Shown here in pieces: positions 1-9,007 of a stretch of 64,000 nt of DNA. The translations under genes and the position numbers were made by a program. The stretch covers positions 1,370,001 to 1,434,000 of the forward strand of contig NZ_CP113060.1 in NCBI RefSeq assembly GCF_026625725.1, in the 5' to 3' direction. The stretch's first letter is position 1, and each line of letters opens with the position of its first letter. The stretch is from Pseudomonas sp. SL4(2022) (GTDB lineage Bacteria > Pseudomonadota > Gammaproteobacteria > Pseudomonadales > Pseudomonadaceae). The notes beneath the pieces are model-generated. The model made no database searches. It was not told where the DNA came from and worked only from the letters and a program-made list of their open reading frames with translations.

Positions 1-60
1 ACCCACGGACGAGGGCGCGGGTCTGTAGAATACTGCTCGTCGTCAAGCTCGGAGCCGCGC

Positions 61-525
61 ATGTTTCACGTCATCCTTTTTCAACCGGAAATACCGCCCA
101 ATACCGGCAACATTATCAGGCTCTGCGCCAACAGCGGCTGCCACCTGCACCTGATCGAGCCACTGGGCTTCGAACTGGATGACAAACGCCTGCGCCGCGC
201 CGGCCTGGATTACCACGAATATGCCACCCTGCAGCGTCATGCCGACCTTGCCAGCTGCCTGACCAGCATCGGCCAGCCTCGCGTGTTTGCCTTTACTACC
301 AAAGGCTCACAGGCGTTTCACGAGGTCAGCTATCAGCCTGGTGACGCGTTTCTGTTCGGCCCGGAAAGCCGCGGCCTGCCACAAGAGATTCGCGACAGCC
401 TGCCCACCGAACAACGCCTGCGCTTGCCCATGCGCGAGGGCTGCCGCAGCCTGAACCTGTCCAATACCGTTGCCGTGGCGGTCTATGAAGCCTGGCGCCA
501 GCAGGGTTTTGCCGACGCCCAGTAG
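61..525 (+). CDS. trmL: tRNA (cytidine(34)-2'-O)-methyltransferase TrmL
   Basis: 154 residues, the usual size for this small SPOUT-class enzyme. It uses S-adenosylmethionine to 2'-O-methylate the wobble base of tRNA-Leu isoacceptors in the cytoplasm. The N-terminus has the family's [17 protein letters not shown] stretch. The C-terminal knot region carries FGPESRGLP and, near residue 137, [16 protein letters not shown], which builds the SAM-binding trefoil knot. The ATG is preceded by a GGAG eight bases upstream. The gene ends against secB, which is on the other strand, and the two share a bidirectional terminator. The call is secure because all three SPOUT motifs are present. Confidence 0.95.
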   Translation: MFHVILFQPEIPPNTGNIIRLCANSGCHLHLIEPLGFELDDKRLRRAGLDYHEYATLQRHADLASCLTSIGQPRVFAFTTKGSQAFHEVSYQPGDAFLFGPESRGLPQEIRDSLPTEQRLRLPMREGCRSLNLSNTVAVAVYEAWRQQGFADAQ

Positions 526-552
526 CACCGATCTTGCTGTACAGCGCCCATT

Positions 553-578
553 AAAAAACGCCCCGTGGGGCGTTTTTT
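553..578. terminator. Bidirectional intrinsic terminator between trmL and secB
   Basis: A perfect stem of AAAAAACGCCCC and its complement closes a two-base loop. It gives a run of T on either strand, so it can end both the rightward trmL transcript and the leftward secB transcript. Confidence 0.9.
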
Positions 579-594
579 GTTACAGCCACACACC

Positions 595-1080
595 TTAGTG
601 CGCGGTAGCCGCCTCGCCAGCCTGCTGCATACGCTGCAGCTCCTGAGCATACAGGGCATCGAAGTTCACCGGCGCAAGCATCAGCGCCGGGAACGAGCCA
701 CGTACCACCAGGCTGTCCAGCGTTTCGCGGGCATAGGGGAACAGGATGTTCGGGCAGAACGCACCCAGGGTGTGGCTCATGGAAGCCGCATCCAGACCTT
801 TGATCAAGAAGATACCGGCCTGCTGCACTTCAGCGATAAAGGCCGTTTCTTCACCTGTTTTGACGGTAACGGAGATCGTCAGCACCACTTCGTGAAAGTC
901 ACCCTCGAGGGCTTTCTGGCGAGTGTTGAGGTCCATGGCAACGCTAGGCGCCCACTCCTGACGGAAGATTTCCGGGCTCTTCGGCGCTTCGAAGGACAGG
1001 TCACGTACATAGATCCGCTGCAGAGAGAATTGCGGAGTTTGTTCGTCCTGAGCGGCGCCGTTGCTTGCTTGTTCTGTCAT
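595..1080 (-). CDS. secB: Protein-export chaperone SecB
   Basis: 161 residues, typical of the family. SecB is a cytoplasmic tetramer that keeps preproteins unfolded and passes them to SecA. The family landmark [17 protein letters not shown] is near residues 23-39. The middle part contains [11 protein letters not shown] and the segment around [19 protein letters not shown] that forms the conserved core. The C-terminus is an Ala/Glu-rich tail. It lies downstream of grxC and the rhodanese gene on the same strand, the arrangement known from E. coli (yibN-grxC-secB) and Pseudomonas. The 43-base gap to grxC suggests co-transcription. Confidence 0.96.
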   Translation of the reverse strand: MTEQASNGAAQDEQTPQFSLQRIYVRDLSFEAPKSPEIFRQEWAPSVAMDLNTRQKALEGDFHEVVLTISVTVKTGEETAFIAEVQQAGIFLIKGLDAASMSHTLGAFCPNILFPYARETLDSLVVRGSFPALMLAPVNFDALYAQELQRMQQAGEAATAH

Positions 1081-1123
1081 GGCAAAGCCTTCTTCTCGTT
1101 AAAGTACTGAATAAACAGGGGGG

Positions 1124-1378
1124 TTAAGCCTTGAGCAACGCGTCGAGTTTGCCAGCGCGCTCCAAGGCGTAGAGGTCATCGCAACCGCCGACATGGCGGT
1201 CACCGATCCATATTTGCGGCACCGAGGTGCGCCCCGCCTTGCGGGTCATTTCTGCACGCACATCCGGCTGGCCATCCACCTTGAGCTCGTTGAAAGCCAC
1301 ACCTTTGTGGCTCAGCAACTGCTTGGCACGGATGCAGTAGGGACACCAGTCACTGGAATAGATGACGACAGGTTGCAT
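1124..1378 (-). CDS. grxC: Glutaredoxin 3 (GrxC family)
   Basis: 84 residues in a single thioredoxin-fold domain. It is a glutathione-dependent dithiol reductase of the cytoplasm. The active site CPYC is at residues 12-15. The glutathione-binding TSVPQIWIG stretch is near residues 51-59 and GGCDDL near 64-69, both diagnostic of GrxC. The gene starts one base from the stop of the upstream rhodanese-fold gene and continues towards secB, so the three form one short operon. No unusual feature is seen. Confidence 0.95.
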   Translation of the reverse strand: MQPVVIYSSDWCPYCIRAKQLLSHKGVAFNELKVDGQPDVRAEMTRKAGRTSVPQIWIGDRHVGGCDDLYALERAGKLDALLKA

Positions 1379-1379
1379 T

Positions 1380-1793
1380 TCATTTCACCAGTGGCAGGTT
1401 GTCGCCACGCCAGCTGGCAATCCCGCCGGACAGTTTGGCGGCGGTAAAGCCAGCTTTCTTCAGGTCGCGACAAACGCCACCACTGTGCTGGCCCATGGCA
1501 TCGACCACGATGATGGTTTTAGCCTTGTGCTTGTCCAGTTCAACCATGCGGGCAGCGAATTTTTCGAACGGAATATTCAATGCACCGACGATATGTCCGG
1601 CGGAAAAGTCCTTCTGTCCGCGAATGTCCAGCACCACGCCCTGCTCACTGTTGACCAGTGCGGTCAGCTCACGGCAACTCAGGCTCTGCCCACCTTTGCG
1701 CGCTTCGGTGAAGATCAGCAGCGCCAGCAGGGTCACGAACAATCCGCTCAGTACATAGTGGGTAGTGGCAAATTCAATCAAGTTGGCAAGCAT
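1380..1793 (-). CDS. Membrane-anchored rhodanese-fold protein (YibN type), catalytic Cys absent
   Basis: 137 residues from the ATG at 1793, chosen because the protein then begins directly with an N-terminal transmembrane helix (residues about 12-29, VLSGLFVTLLALLIF). A rhodanese domain follows, with VVLDIRGQKDFSAGHIVGALNIP at residues 53-75. The active-site loop normally starts with Cys. Here it reads D98-A-M-G-Q-H-S, so sulfurtransferase activity of the usual kind is not expected. E. coli yibN has the same neighbours (grxC, secB). The shared operon suggests a role close to protein export or membrane insertion, which is inference. A start 16 codons upstream is possible but adds no conserved sequence. 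Confidence 0.88.
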   Translation of the reverse strand: MLANLIEFATTHYVLSGLFVTLLALLIFTEARKGGQSLSCRELTALVNSEQGVVLDIRGQKDFSAGHIVGALNIPFEKFAARMVELDKHKAKTIIVVDAMGQHSGGVCRDLKKAGFTAAKLSGGIASWRGDNLPLVK

Positions 1794-1939
1794 TATGCGG
1801 TTCCGGGACGGTAAAATGTCGGCCAGTATACACAGCCACACAGGCCGGCCAAACCCCGCCTGGCGGTGACGTTTGCCGCACTTGGCCGTAAAATGCCCGG
1901 CCTTGTTTCCCGCCCATCGACCCAGAGCGAGCCAGCTTT

Positions 1940-3475
1940 ATGAGCGCCACGCCCAAACCCCTGGTACTGATCATCCTTGATGGCTTCGGCCACAGTGACA
2001 GCCCGGAATCCAACGCCATCATGGCCGCCAACACCCCGGTCTATGACCACCTGCGCGCCACCCAGCCACATGGTTTGATTTCGGGCTCAGGCATGGATGT
2101 CGGCTTGCCGGACGGGCAAATGGGCAACTCCGAAGTCGGCCACATGAACCTCGGTGCCGGCCGCGTGGTGTACCAGGACTTCACGCGGGTGACCAAAGCC
2201 ATTCGCGATGGCGAGTTTTTCACCAACCCGACCATCACCACTGCAGTCGATAACGCCGTCAGCGCCGGCAAGGCCGTGCATATCTTTGGCCTGCTCTCCG
2301 ACGGCGGCGTGCACAGCCACCAGGATCACCTGGTGGCCATGGCCGAACTGGCCGCCCAGCGCGGCGCGGAAAAAATCTACCTGCACGCCTTCCTTGACGG
2401 CCGCGACACCCCACCCAAGAGCGCCCAACCGTCCATCGAGCGGCTCGACGCCACCTTCGCCAAGCTCGGCAAGGGCCGCATTGCCAGCCTCAGCGGCCGT
2501 TATTTCGCCATGGACCGCGACAACCGCTGGGAACGCGTAGAGCAAGCCTATGCACTGCTGGTCGACGGCCACGGTCAGTTCACCGCAGCCACCGCCGTGG
2601 AAGGCCTGGAAGCTGCCTATGCACGGGGGGAGAGTGACGAGTTCGTCAAAGCCACCACCATCGGCGAGCCCGTGCGCATGGACGATGGCGACGCCGTGGT
2701 GTTCATGAACTTCCGCGCCGACCGCGCCCGCGAACTGACCCGCGCCTTTGTCGAACCAGGCTTCAAGGAATTCGAGCGCAAACGCGTGCCGCAACTGGCC
2801 GGCTTCATCATGCTGACCCAGTACGCCGCGAGCATCCCGACGCCCAGCGCCTACAAGCCGGAAGCCCTGACCAACGTGCTTGGCGAGTACCTGGCGAACA
2901 ACGGCAAGACCCAGCTGCGCATCGCCGAGACCGAGAAATACGCCCACGTCACCTTTTTCTTCTCCGGCGGCCGTGAAGAGCCCTTTGCTGGCGAAGAACG
3001 CATCCTGATCCCGTCACCGAACGTCGCCACCTATGACCTGCAGCCGCAGATGAGCGCCCCGGAAGTTACCGACCGAATCGTCGACGCCATCGAAAACCAG
3101 CGTTATGACGTGATCATCGTCAACTACGCAAACGGCGACATGGTTGGCCATACCGGCGTGTTCTCCGCGGCCGTGGCGGCCGTGGAATGCCTGGACAGCT
3201 GCGTCGGGCGCATCGTCGCGGCGCTGGACAAAGTCGGCGGCGAAGCACTGATCACCGCCGACCACGGTAACGTCGAGCAAATGGCCGACGAAAGCACTGG
3301 CCAGGCGCACACCGCGCACACCTGCGAACCAGTCCCCTTCATCTATGTCGGTAAGCGCTCGGCAACAATCCGCCCAGGCGGCGTACTGGCCGACGTAGCC
3401 CCAACCCTGCTGACCCTGATGGGCCTGCCGGTGCCGGCGGAAATGACCGGCACCAGCATCGTCGAGCTGAACTGA
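1940..3475 (+). CDS. gpmI: 2,3-bisphosphoglycerate-independent phosphoglycerate mutase
   Basis: 511 residues, full length for iPGM. It interconverts 3- and 2-phosphoglycerate in glycolysis and gluconeogenesis using two Mn ions. The metal site begins with ILDGFGHSD (residues 12-20). The phosphoryl-accepting serine is S64 within MGNSEVGH. The C-terminal metal ligands lie in [12 protein letters not shown] and ADHGNVEQM. The HSHQDH segment near residue 125 belongs to the transferase domain. It is followed by a strong hairpin and an intrinsic terminator, so it ends its own transcript. All catalytic motifs are intact. Confidence 0.97.
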   Translation: MSATPKPLVLIILDGFGHSDSPESNAIMAANTPVYDHLRATQPHGLISGSGMDVGLPDGQMGNSEVGHMNLGAGRVVYQDFTRVTKAIRDGEFFTNPTITTAVDNAVSAGKAVHIFGLLSDGGVHSHQDHLVAMAELAAQRGAEKIYLHAFLDGRDTPPKSAQPSIERLDATFAKLGKGRIASLSGRYFAMDRDNRWERVEQAYALLVDGHGQFTAATAVEGLEAAYARGESDEFVKATTIGEPVRMDDGDAVVFMNFRADRARELTRAFVEPGFKEFERKRVPQLAGFIMLTQYAASIPTPSAYKPEALTNVLGEYLANNGKTQLRIAETEKYAHVTFFFSGGREEPFAGEERILIPSPNVATYDLQPQMSAPEVTDRIVDAIENQRYDVIIVNYANGDMVGHTGVFSAAVAAVECLDSCVGRIVAALDKVGGEALITADHGNVEQMADESTGQAHTAHTCEPVPFIYVGKRSATIRPGGVLADVAPTLLTLMGLPVPAEMTGTSIVELN

Positions 3476-3482
3476 GCCGCTG

Positions 3483-3515
3483 CCCGCAAGCCAGGTGCAA
3501 TGCCTGGCCTGCGGG
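3483..3515 (+). terminator. GC-rich hairpin after gpmI
   Basis: CCCGCA-GCCAGG pairs with CCTGGC-TGCGGG across a seven-base loop with one mismatch. There is no T-tract, so it probably stabilises the gpmI 3' end or aids the U-rich terminator 20 bases downstream. Confidence 0.6.
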
Positions 3516-3533
3516 CCGTCGCTACGCGACGTT

Positions 3534-3557
3534 AAAAATGGCTCCCAGCCATTTTTT
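3534..3557. terminator. Intrinsic terminator after gpmI
   Basis: AAAATGGCT and AGCCATTTT form a nine-base stem with loop CCC, followed by T residues. It lies 43 bases before the envC-type ATG and separates the two genes. Confidence 0.8.
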
Positions 3558-3599
3558 AGGCATACTAGGCACGATCTTAATTCAGGTGCTGCCCGCCCC

Positions 3600-4840
3600 A
3601 TGTTTCGTGCCCTCGCCCTTATCTTTCTGACCCTCCTGCTGACGCCTGCGATCGCCGACGAAAAGAGCGACGCGCAGAAGCAGCTGGACGCCGCGCGCGC
3701 CGATGTCGCCGAGCTGAAACAACTGCTGGAGAAGCTGCAACAGGAGAAATCCGGTGTACAGCAGGCGCTGAAAAAGACCGAGAGCGATATGGGTCAGCTG
3801 GAGAAGCAGGTCAAGGGCTTGCAGCAGGACCTGAAAAAAAGCGAAGACGAGATTCAGCGACTCGATGGTGAGAAAAAAAACTCGAGGGCGCGCGCCTTGA
3901 ACAGCAACGCCTGATCGGCATCCAGGCCCGTGCCGCCTACCAGAGCGGCCGCCAGGAGTACGTCAAGCTGCTGCTCAATCAGCAGAATCCGGAAAAGTTT
4001 TCGCGCACCCTGACCTACTACGACTACCTCAGCGAAGCGCGCATGGAGCAGCTGGCCACCTTCAACGAAACCCTGCGCCAGCTGGCCAATGTTGAAATGG
4101 ACATCGCCAACCAGCAAAACCAGCTACTGGAGCAGAAAAGCGCGCTGGATGGCCGCCGCGAGCAACTCGCCAGCGTGCGCAAGGAGCGTCAGCTGGCCCT
4201 GGCCAAGCTGAACACGGAATTCTCCGCCCGCGACCAAAAGCTCAAGGCCCGTGAGCAAGAGCAGGCCAAGCTGGCCCGCGTACTGAAAACCATCGAAGAA
4301 ACCCTCGCCCGCCAGGCCCGTGAAGCAGAGGTCGCTCGTCAGCAAGCGCTGCTGGCCGAACGCGAACAGGCACGCAGTGGCAACAAAGCCCCAAGCAGCG
4401 GGCCATTGGTCAGTGCCGGAGCCAGCTTTGGCGGCCCATTTGCCAAAGCCCGCGGCCAGTTGCCCTGGCCTGTCAACGGTCGCCTGGTGGCACGCTACGG
4501 CACCCCACGTGGCGGTGATGCCCGCACCACTTGGGATGGCGTATTGATCGGTGCATCAGCCGGCAGCCAGGTGCATGCCGTACACGGCGGTCGCGTGGTG
4601 TTTGCCGACTGGTTGCGCGGTGCCGGGCTTCTGGTCATTCTCGATCATGGCAACGGCTACCTGAGCCTCTATGGACATAACCAGAGCCTGCTCAAGGATG
4701 CCGGCGATGTGGTCAAGGCTGGCGAAGCCATCGCCACTGTAGGCACCAGTGGCGGCCAGGACACCCCCGCGCTGTATTTTGCAATTCGCCAGCAGGGCCG
4801 CCCGATCGACCCCGCTCAATGGTGCCGCGCACAAGGATAA
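3600..4840 (+). pseudogene. envC: EnvC-like murein hydrolase activator, interrupted by a -1 frameshift
   Basis: The gene encodes a periplasmic coiled-coil plus degenerate LytM (M23) protein that activates septal amidases. The ATG at 3600 gives a signal peptide (MFRALALIFLTLLLTPAIA) and a long coiled coil. The frame is lost in an A8 run at 3873-3880 and stops at 3914. Reading one extra A restores KLEGARLEQQRLIGIQ and continues open to 4840, for a total of about 413 residues, the normal family length. The LytM part lacks the metal ligands (TWDGVLIGA in place of the H-bearing motif; ALYFAIR in place of HxH), as expected for EnvC. The run A-AAA-AAC is also a -1 slippery heptamer. Sequencing error, mutation and programmed frameshifting cannot be separated from sequence alone. 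ctpA follows. Confidence 0.85.
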
Positions 4841-4879
4841 GTGCTGCTATTACCGATTCAGGACTGGAGTAAGTTCGAC

Positions 4880-6181
4880 ATGCCGCATCTGTTCCGCCTC
4901 ACCGCTCTAGCACTGGCCGTTACCCTGCTGGGCAGCACGGCCGCCCTGGCCGCGCCGGCTGAAGCCCCCGCCACGGTCAGCGACAGTGCACCGCTGCCGT
5001 TAGACGACCTGCGCACCTTTGCCGAGGTGATGGATCGCATCAAATCCGCCTACGTCGAGCCGGTGAGCGACAAGACCCTGCTGGAAAACGCGATCAAAGG
5101 CATGCTCAGCAACCTTGATCCGCATTCGGCCTACCTGGAACCAGAAGCCTTCCGCGACCTTCAGGAAAGCACCAGTGGTGAATTCGGCGGGCTGGGCCTT
5201 GAGCTTGGCACCGAGGACGGTTTTCTCAAGGTGGTCTCGCCGATTGATGACACCCCAGCCTCTGTTGCAGGCATCCAGCCAGGTGACCTGATCGTGAAGA
5301 TCGACGGCCAACCGACCAAGGGCATGTCGCTGATGGAAGCCGTCGAGAAAATGCGCGGTAAAGCCGGCAGCGACATCGAACTGACCCTGGTGCGCGAAGG
5401 CGGCAAACCCTTCGACATCGAGCTGACCCGCGCCGTGATCAAGGTCAAAAGCGTGAAGAGTCAGTTGCTCGACGATGGCTACGGCTACATCCGCATTACT
5501 CAGTTTCAGGTCAACAGCGGCGAAGAAGTCGGCAAGGCGCTTGCGAAACTGCGCAAGGACAACAGCAAGAAGCTACGCGGTATCGTTCTCGACCTGCGTA
5601 ATAACCCCGGCGGCGTGCTGCAGGCGGCGGTGGAAGTCACCGACCACTTCCTCAAGAAGGGGCTGATTGTCTACACCGAAGGGCGCATCGCCAACTCCGA
5701 GCTACGCTTCAATGCCGATCCGGCCGATGCCAGCGAAGGCGTACCGCTGGTGGTGCTGATCAATGGTGGCAGTGCCTCGGCCTCGGAAATCGTCGCAGGC
5801 GCCCTGCAGGACCATAAACGTGGCGTGCTGATGGGCACCGACAGCTTCGGCAAAGGCTCGGTGCAGACCGTACTGCCGCTGAACAATGATCGCGCCCTGA
5901 AACTCACCACCGCGCTGTATTTCACCCCCAACGGCCGCTCGATCCAGGCCCAGGGCATCGTGCCGGACATCGAAGTGGCGCGTGCCAAGCTGACCCGTGA
6001 GCAAGGCGACGAATCCATCAAGGAAGCCGACCTGCAAGGCCACCTGGGCAATGGCAACGGTGGCGCTGACAAGCCAAGTAAAAGCAAGACCAACGCCCCG
6101 ATACGCCCACAGGATGATGACTACCAGCTGAGCCAGGCACTCAACCTGCTCAAAGGCCTGAGCGTCACCCGCGGCGACTGA
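4880..6181 (+). CDS. ctpA: Carboxyl-terminal processing protease CtpA (S41)
   Basis: 433 residues from the ATG at 4880, chosen because it places a clean signal peptide (cleavage after LAA) at the start. A GTG at 4841 would add 13 non-conserved residues. It is a periplasmic serine protease that degrades cell-wall hydrolases and other substrates. In order it has an N-terminal helical part, a PDZ domain (GGLGLELGTEDG to about residue 175) and the S41 core. The catalytic Ser is S300 in SASASEI and the Lys is K325 in FGKGSVQ, the canonical 25-residue spacing. It lies directly behind the EnvC-like gene, matching the PAO1 order, and both act on peptidoglycan remodelling. Confidence 0.95.
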   Translation: MPHLFRLTALALAVTLLGSTAALAAPAEAPATVSDSAPLPLDDLRTFAEVMDRIKSAYVEPVSDKTLLENAIKGMLSNLDPHSAYLEPEAFRDLQESTSGEFGGLGLELGTEDGFLKVVSPIDDTPASVAGIQPGDLIVKIDGQPTKGMSLMEAVEKMRGKAGSDIELTLVREGGKPFDIELTRAVIKVKSVKSQLLDDGYGYIRITQFQVNSGEEVGKALAKLRKDNSKKLRGIVLDLRNNPGGVLQAAVEVTDHFLKKGLIVYTEGRIANSELRFNADPADASEGVPLVVLINGGSASASEIVAGALQDHKRGVLMGTDSFGKGSVQTVLPLNNDRALKLTTALYFTPNGRSIQAQGIVPDIEVARAKLTREQGDESIKEADLQGHLGNGNGGADKPSKSKTNAPIRPQDDDYQLSQALNLLKGLSVTRGD

Positions 6182-6190
6182 TCGCCCGCC

Positions 6191-6215
6191 TGCAGGAGCG
6201 AGCCAGCCCCGCGAA
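6191..6215 (+). repeat. REP-like element after ctpA
   Basis: TGCAGGAGCGAGCCAGCCCC followed by GCGAA resembles the common Pseudomonas REP consensus (TGTAGGAGCGAGC...GCTCGCGA) but is degenerate in the second arm. Confidence 0.45.
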
Positions 6216-6230
6216 ACTGCAGCCAACAAA

Positions 6231-6262
6231 AAGCCCGACCTTGAGCACTCAGCGTCGGGCTT
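6231..6262. terminator. Intrinsic terminator between ctpA and the solute-binding protein gene
   Basis: AAGCCCGAC and GTCGGGCTT form a nine-base stem. On the minus strand it is followed by TTTTTG, so it fits best as the end of the leftward solute-binding gene. It may also stop ctpA transcription. Confidence 0.75.
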
Positions 6263-6279
6263 GTTAATAACGCCTGAAA

Positions 6280-7035
6280 CTACAGGTAGTTATTGGTCAT
6301 CTCGTCGATAAAGCCTTCGGCACGCAGCTCATCCAGCGCTTTCTGCAGACGCTGCACCACCTCATCGGGCGTGTCCTTATTCAGCGCCAGGTACAGCTCA
6401 GCCTCGTTGAAACGCAGCGCGGTATTCAAACCACTGACGCCTTCCTGCTTGGCCAGGTAGCGCCCCACCGGATCGGTGGTGGCCCACAGGTCGATCTTGC
6501 CGCTGAGCAGCTTCTTGATGTTTTCCTGATCACGCAGGGCGTTGGTCGGGGTCAGACCCTGGCTTTCCAGGTGCTGACTGACGGCATCATTCTTGTAGGC
6601 GCCGATCTGATACTGCGCGGCATCCTTGAGGCTGTTGATGCTGATGTTATTACCCGGTGCAGCCAATAGTACCCAGCCCGTCTTGGCCAGCGGCCCCACC
6701 CACTTGAACAGTGGCTGACGCTCAGGCGTAAAGGTGGTGGAGAACAGGCCGTAGCTGGGCTTGTCCAGAGTCAGGCGATAGAGGCGATCCCAGGGAAAAC
6801 GCAAAGTCAGGGTGTAGTTGATGCCGGCACGCTTGAACATCTCGCGGACGATTTCGGTACTTATGCCATCGATACCGTCGTCACGGGCGTAGTTCTTGTC
6901 ATCCACGGACATATTGAATGGCGGGAAGTTCTCGGTCAGCAACACCACTTTGTAATCGGCTGGAAGCTCTGCACGGGCTGCGCAGGCACTCAGGACAAGC
7001 CCGAACAACAGGCTGGCTTTCAGGGTTTTCAACAT
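6280..7035 (-). CDS. Periplasmic solute-binding protein, family 3 (paralog 1 of 3)
   Basis: 251 residues of the amino-acid ABC type (SBP_bac_3). An N-terminal signal peptide ends near ACAARA. LSAC could be read as a lipobox, so periplasmic or lipid-anchored placement is open. The mature start LTENFPPFNMS, the inner FPWDRLYRLTLDKPSYGLFSTTFTPER and the C-terminal AELYLALNKDTPDEVVQRLQKAL are shared almost word for word with the next two genes. No permease or ATPase gene is adjacent. The ligand cannot be told from sequence. The three look like a tandem duplication; PAO1 has a similar group beside hisF. Confidence 0.88.
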   Translation of the reverse strand: MLKTLKASLLFGLVLSACAARAELPADYKVVLLTENFPPFNMSVDDKNYARDDGIDGISTEIVREMFKRAGINYTLTLRFPWDRLYRLTLDKPSYGLFSTTFTPERQPLFKWVGPLAKTGWVLLAAPGNNISINSLKDAAQYQIGAYKNDAVSQHLESQGLTPTNALRDQENIKKLLSGKIDLWATTDPVGRYLAKQEGVSGLNTALRFNEAELYLALNKDTPDEVVQRLQKALDELRAEGFIDEMTNNYL

Positions 7036-7171
7036 AGGTCATTCCGCTCGCATGAATTGTGATTATGGCTAGCGGCATCCCTGCTCGGGCGACTGCCCGG
7101 CGACGTATGGTACGTGGCGTCAACCATCCATGGTTGCAGGCCGGTTGGTGGCCAGCCCGCTATTTTTCGTA

Positions 7172-7927
7172 TTACAGGTAGTTGTTCAGAATATCGTCGA
7201 CAAGACCTTCGCTGCGCATCTTGTCCAGCTCGGCTTGCAGCTTCTGTACAACCTCGTCCGGCACTTCTTTGTTCAGCGCCAGATACAACTCTGCGCTATC
7301 GAAACGCAGAATGGTTTTCAGCCCAGAAACACCTTCCTGCTTGGCCAGGTAGCGGCCGGCAGGATCACCAGTAGCCCACAGGTCGATCTGACCGGCCATC
7401 AGCTTCTTGGCGTTTTCCGTATCGCGCAGGACGGTAATCGGCTCCAGGCCTTTCTCCACCAGATGCTCGGCTATCGCATCGCCCTTGTAGGCACCGACCT
7501 TGTATTGCTTGGCGTCTTCCAGGCTGCTCAAAGTAATGCTGCTATCGGCCTTGCCGAGCAGTACCCAGTCATCCGGACCAATCGGACCGACCCACTTGAA
7601 TAGCGCCTCACGCTCCGGCAGACGCGCAGTAACAAACACGCCATAGCCTGGCTTTTCCAGCGCCAGCTTATAGATGCGATCCCAGGGGAAACGCAGGGTC
7701 ATGTTGTATTGAATGCCGGCCCGCTTGAACATCTCGCGGATGATATCGACGGCAATACCGTCGATATTGTCTTCTTGGGCGAAGTTCTTGCCGTTGATCG
7801 CCATGTTGTACGGCGGGAAGTTCTCAGTCAGCAGGACCATGCGGTAGCTCGGGTCGATTTCGGCCCGAGCACTGCCCGCGAGCACCACAACTGTGCCGGC
7901 AAGGGCGACTAGAAATTGTTTGACCAT
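7172..7927 (-). CDS. Periplasmic solute-binding protein, family 3 (paralog 2 of 3)
   Basis: 251 residues, same length as paralog 1. The signal peptide is MVKQFLVALAGTVVVLAGSARA. LTENFPPYNMAI, the FPWDR motif, FKWVGPIGPDDWVLLGK, YLAKQEGVSGL and AELYLALNKEVPDEVV match the two flanking copies. Probable role is binding a small polar ligand in the periplasm, with the transport partner encoded elsewhere or absent. The gaps of about 130 and 97 bases between the copies leave room for separate promoters, so each may be expressed independently. The family is confident; the ligand is unknown. Confidence 0.88.
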   Translation of the reverse strand: MVKQFLVALAGTVVVLAGSARAEIDPSYRMVLLTENFPPYNMAINGKNFAQEDNIDGIAVDIIREMFKRAGIQYNMTLRFPWDRIYKLALEKPGYGVFVTARLPEREALFKWVGPIGPDDWVLLGKADSSITLSSLEDAKQYKVGAYKGDAIAEHLVEKGLEPITVLRDTENAKKLMAGQIDLWATGDPAGRYLAKQEGVSGLKTILRFDSAELYLALNKEVPDEVVQKLQAELDKMRSEGLVDDILNNYL

Positions 7928-8024
7928 GATGTCTCACATCGATAGTTGGGCTGAGCATGCAAGCATACCCAGCACGCCCGACTAAGCCCAGCCCAGGTTT
8001 TGCACAGGCACGGACGCAAAAAGC

Positions 8025-8762
8025 TTACCGATAAGCGTCTTTGATCGTATCCAGCTCACCTTGAGCGCGCATATCGTCCAGGGCTTTCTGCAACTTTTGC
8101 ACCACTTCATCGGGCGTCTCTTTATTCAGCGCCAGATAGAGCTCGGCACTATTAAAGCGATGCACCACCTTTAGCACGCCCAGTGAAGACTGCTTGGCCT
8201 GATAGCGCCCACCCGCTTCATTAGTAGCCCACAGGTCGATCAACCCCTTCTCCAGCTTGCTGAGGTTTTCCTTGTCCTGCAGGCTGGTTTGTACGGTCAC
8301 GCCGCGGTCGATCAGGAACTGTGAAATCGCGTCATCGCGATAACCGCCGATCCGATAGTCACCTGCCTGCTCCAGGCTGTTCAACGCAATGGTGCTGTCG
8401 GCCTTGGCCAGCAACACCCAATTGCTCACAACAATCGGCCCAACCCACTTGAACAGCGATTCACGGTCCGCCGTGCGAGCAGTGGAGAACACCCCGTAGC
8501 CCTTGCTCTCAAGCGCCTGCTTGTACTGTCGCTCCCAGGGGAAGCGCAGGATCACCTGACATTCAAGCTGCGCCTTGCTGCACAGCCCACGCACCGTATC
8601 GCTGCTGATGCCTTGCACATCAGCGTCCTTAGCAAAATTGCCACCACCGGCCGCCATGCTGAACGGCGGCAGGTTTTCGGTAAGCAGAACCAGAGGCTCC
8701 GCACGCACCAGGCTGACGGCAGACAACAGCAAAAGCGCGGTGAACAGCCGAATAGCGGACAT
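8025..8762 (-). CDS. Periplasmic solute-binding protein, family 3 (paralog 3 of 3)
   Basis: 245 residues from the ATG at 8762, chosen because MSAIRLFTALLLLSAVSLVRA is then a compact signal peptide. The ATG seven codons upstream would put polar residues ahead of it. The mature protein begins EPLVLLTENLPPFSMA. It differs from its neighbours by two extra cysteines near LCSKAQLECQV that may form a disulfide, and by NEAGGRYQAKQSSLGVL where the others have DPxGRYLAKQEGVSGL. It is therefore the most diverged of the three and may bind a different ligand. It is transcribed leftward like the other two. Confidence 0.87.
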   Translation of the reverse strand: MSAIRLFTALLLLSAVSLVRAEPLVLLTENLPPFSMAAGGGNFAKDADVQGISSDTVRGLCSKAQLECQVILRFPWERQYKQALESKGYGVFSTARTADRESLFKWVGPIVVSNWVLLAKADSTIALNSLEQAGDYRIGGYRDDAISQFLIDRGVTVQTSLQDKENLSKLEKGLIDLWATNEAGGRYQAKQSSLGVLKVVHRFNSAELYLALNKETPDEVVQKLQKALDDMRAQGELDTIKDAYR

Positions 8763-9007
8763 AAGCACTCCGTGTATGAACAAGGCTATTTGAGGAAAGA
8801 GTAACGGCCGAAAGGCATGCCGACAGCAACGGCCCCAGGCGCGGACAGACTGATTTTAGCGGGCGGATCAACATTTTGCTGTCGACTCGCCCGCAGCAGC
8901 AGCCAGCAGAATGGCTGGCCAGCCAGGAATGCAACTTGCCCGCGCCTCAGCCAGTCAACCTGAACGCGGGCAACTGACACTCAAGGACAACCGCGCCAGG
9001 ACGGCCT

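Noticed and set aside
565-1110. Long open frame antisense to secB
   Set aside because: It mirrors the secB coding sequence in a GC-rich genome, has no ribosome site and no recognisable domain.
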